From Comamonadaceae bacterium (lineage in GTDB: Bacteria > Pseudomonadota > Gammaproteobacteria > Burkholderiales > Burkholderiaceae), in assembly GCA_947455875.1 (NCBI GenBank), contig CANGSD010000096.1, positions 1-5,763 of the forward strand: DNA of 5,763 nt, given 5' to 3'. This document shows, piece by piece, positions 5,382 to 5,763 of the stretch. Both the position numbers and the translations under genes were made by a program. A model generated the notes under the pieces. It was not told the DNA's origin, did no database searches, and saw only the letters and a program-made list of their open reading frames with translations. Within the stretch, counting starts at the first letter, position 1; each line of letters starts with the position of its first letter.

Positions 5382-5763
5382 ATGGCCACCGACACCGACC
5401 TCGACGCACCGCCCCCTGCCATCAGGCATCCGCTGGAATTTCCAGCCAACCTGATGGCGTCGGTCGGCACGGTCTGGATCTTCGTGATCATGGCCCTGGT
5501 GGTGGCCGACGTGATCGGCCGGGACTTCCTGGACCGGCCGATCACGGGCGTCTCCGAGTTTTCGGCCCGCTCGGTGGCCTCGATTGTTTTTCTGCAACTG
5601 GCGGCTGCGGTGTGCAGCGGTCGCATGACGCGCAGCGACTTCCTGCTCAATCTGATCGGCAAACGCTCGGCGGGCGCGGTCACGGCGCTGAATCTGCTCA
5701 ACGCCCTGGTGGGTGCGGCGCTGTTTGCGGCGCTGGCGTTCATCGCCTGGCCTGAGCTGCGCC
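5382..5763 (+). CDS. TRAP transporter small membrane subunit (DctQ family), C-terminus cut by window edge
   Basis: DctQ is the four-helix integral membrane subunit that pairs with the large DctM permease. The first 127 residues are present; the family usually runs to about 160-200. A hydrophilic N-terminus with several Asp and Pro (about 1-22) is followed by a first helix (about 25-44). The DctQ signature comes next: DVIGRDFLDRPITGVSEFSA, then a second helix (about 64-79) ending in SGRMTRSDFL, matching the family pattern of a charged segment after helix two. A third helix starts near 98-122. The ATG at 5382 lies 8 nt after the receptor stop, and AAGG (5372-5375) overlaps that stop six bases upstream, indicating an operon. 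A DctM gene is expected immediately downstream outside the window. Confidence 0.93.
   Translation, partial: MATDTDLDAPPPAIRHPLEFPANLMASVGTVWIFVIMALVVADVIGRDFLDRPITGVSEFSARSVASIVFLQLAAAVCSGRMTRSDFLLNLIGKRSAGAVTALNLLNALVGAALFAALAFIAWPELR

Noticed and set aside
4273..5409. 378-codon open frame on the minus strand opposite the TRAP receptor
   Set aside because: The plus strand encodes a clear DctP protein with signal peptide and a strong ribosome binding site. The antisense frame is His/Val/Gly-rich with no recognisable domain, as expected from mirrored G/C-ending codons.
1..5763. CRISPR arrays, tRNA or rRNA genes, insertion sequences, attachment sites
   Set aside because: No spaced direct repeats, cloverleaf-like segments, transposase or integrase motifs, or terminal inverted repeats with flanking duplications were seen. 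Nearly all sequence is accounted for by the eight genes and the short control region.

Overview
The window looks like a high-GC proteobacterial chromosome segment. The strong G/C third-position bias and the gene repertoire suggest a betaproteobacterium of the Burkholderiales/Comamonadaceae type, but this is inferred from style and not from a marker gene. The DNA is almost fully coding and is arranged around a short divergent control region near 3379-3464.

Left of the control region, on the minus strand, lies a four-gene unit: a CoxG-like SRPBCC protein with a C-terminal membrane anchor (3378-2740), then the FAD subunit (2694-1819), the [2Fe-2S] subunit (1801-1289) and the N-terminal 430 residues of the molybdopterin subunit (1292 to beyond the left edge) of a xanthine dehydrogenase/CO dehydrogenase-superfamily molybdenum hydroxylase. 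The genes are tightly packed: 45 nt between coxG-like and FAD subunit, 17 nt between FAD and FeS subunits, and an ATGA overlap between FeS and Mo subunits. The Mo subunit has a YRGVGHP loop where true CO dehydrogenase has a catalytic-cysteine loop, so it is very unlikely to oxidise CO. Its substrate is unknown.

Right of the control region, on the plus strand, are a TetR-family regulator (about 3465-4202), a periplasmic TRAP-transporter substrate-binding protein with a signal peptide (4303-5373), and the start of the small TRAP membrane subunit DctQ (5382 to beyond the right edge). The large DctM permease is expected just outside.

The control region contains two copies of a 16-bp TetR-type pseudo-palindrome (3414-3429 and 3445-3460), in inverted orientation and 31 bp apart centre to centre. 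The simplest reading is a ligand-responsive module: the TRAP transporter imports an organic solute, the membrane-associated molybdenum hydroxylase oxidises or hydroxylates it, and the TetR protein senses it and controls the hydroxylase operon and its own operon. All the families are known. The specific substrate is not known, and several motif changes (the Mo-subunit loop, and a His in place of the usual ligand-binding Arg of TRAP receptors) suggest it is not a standard one.
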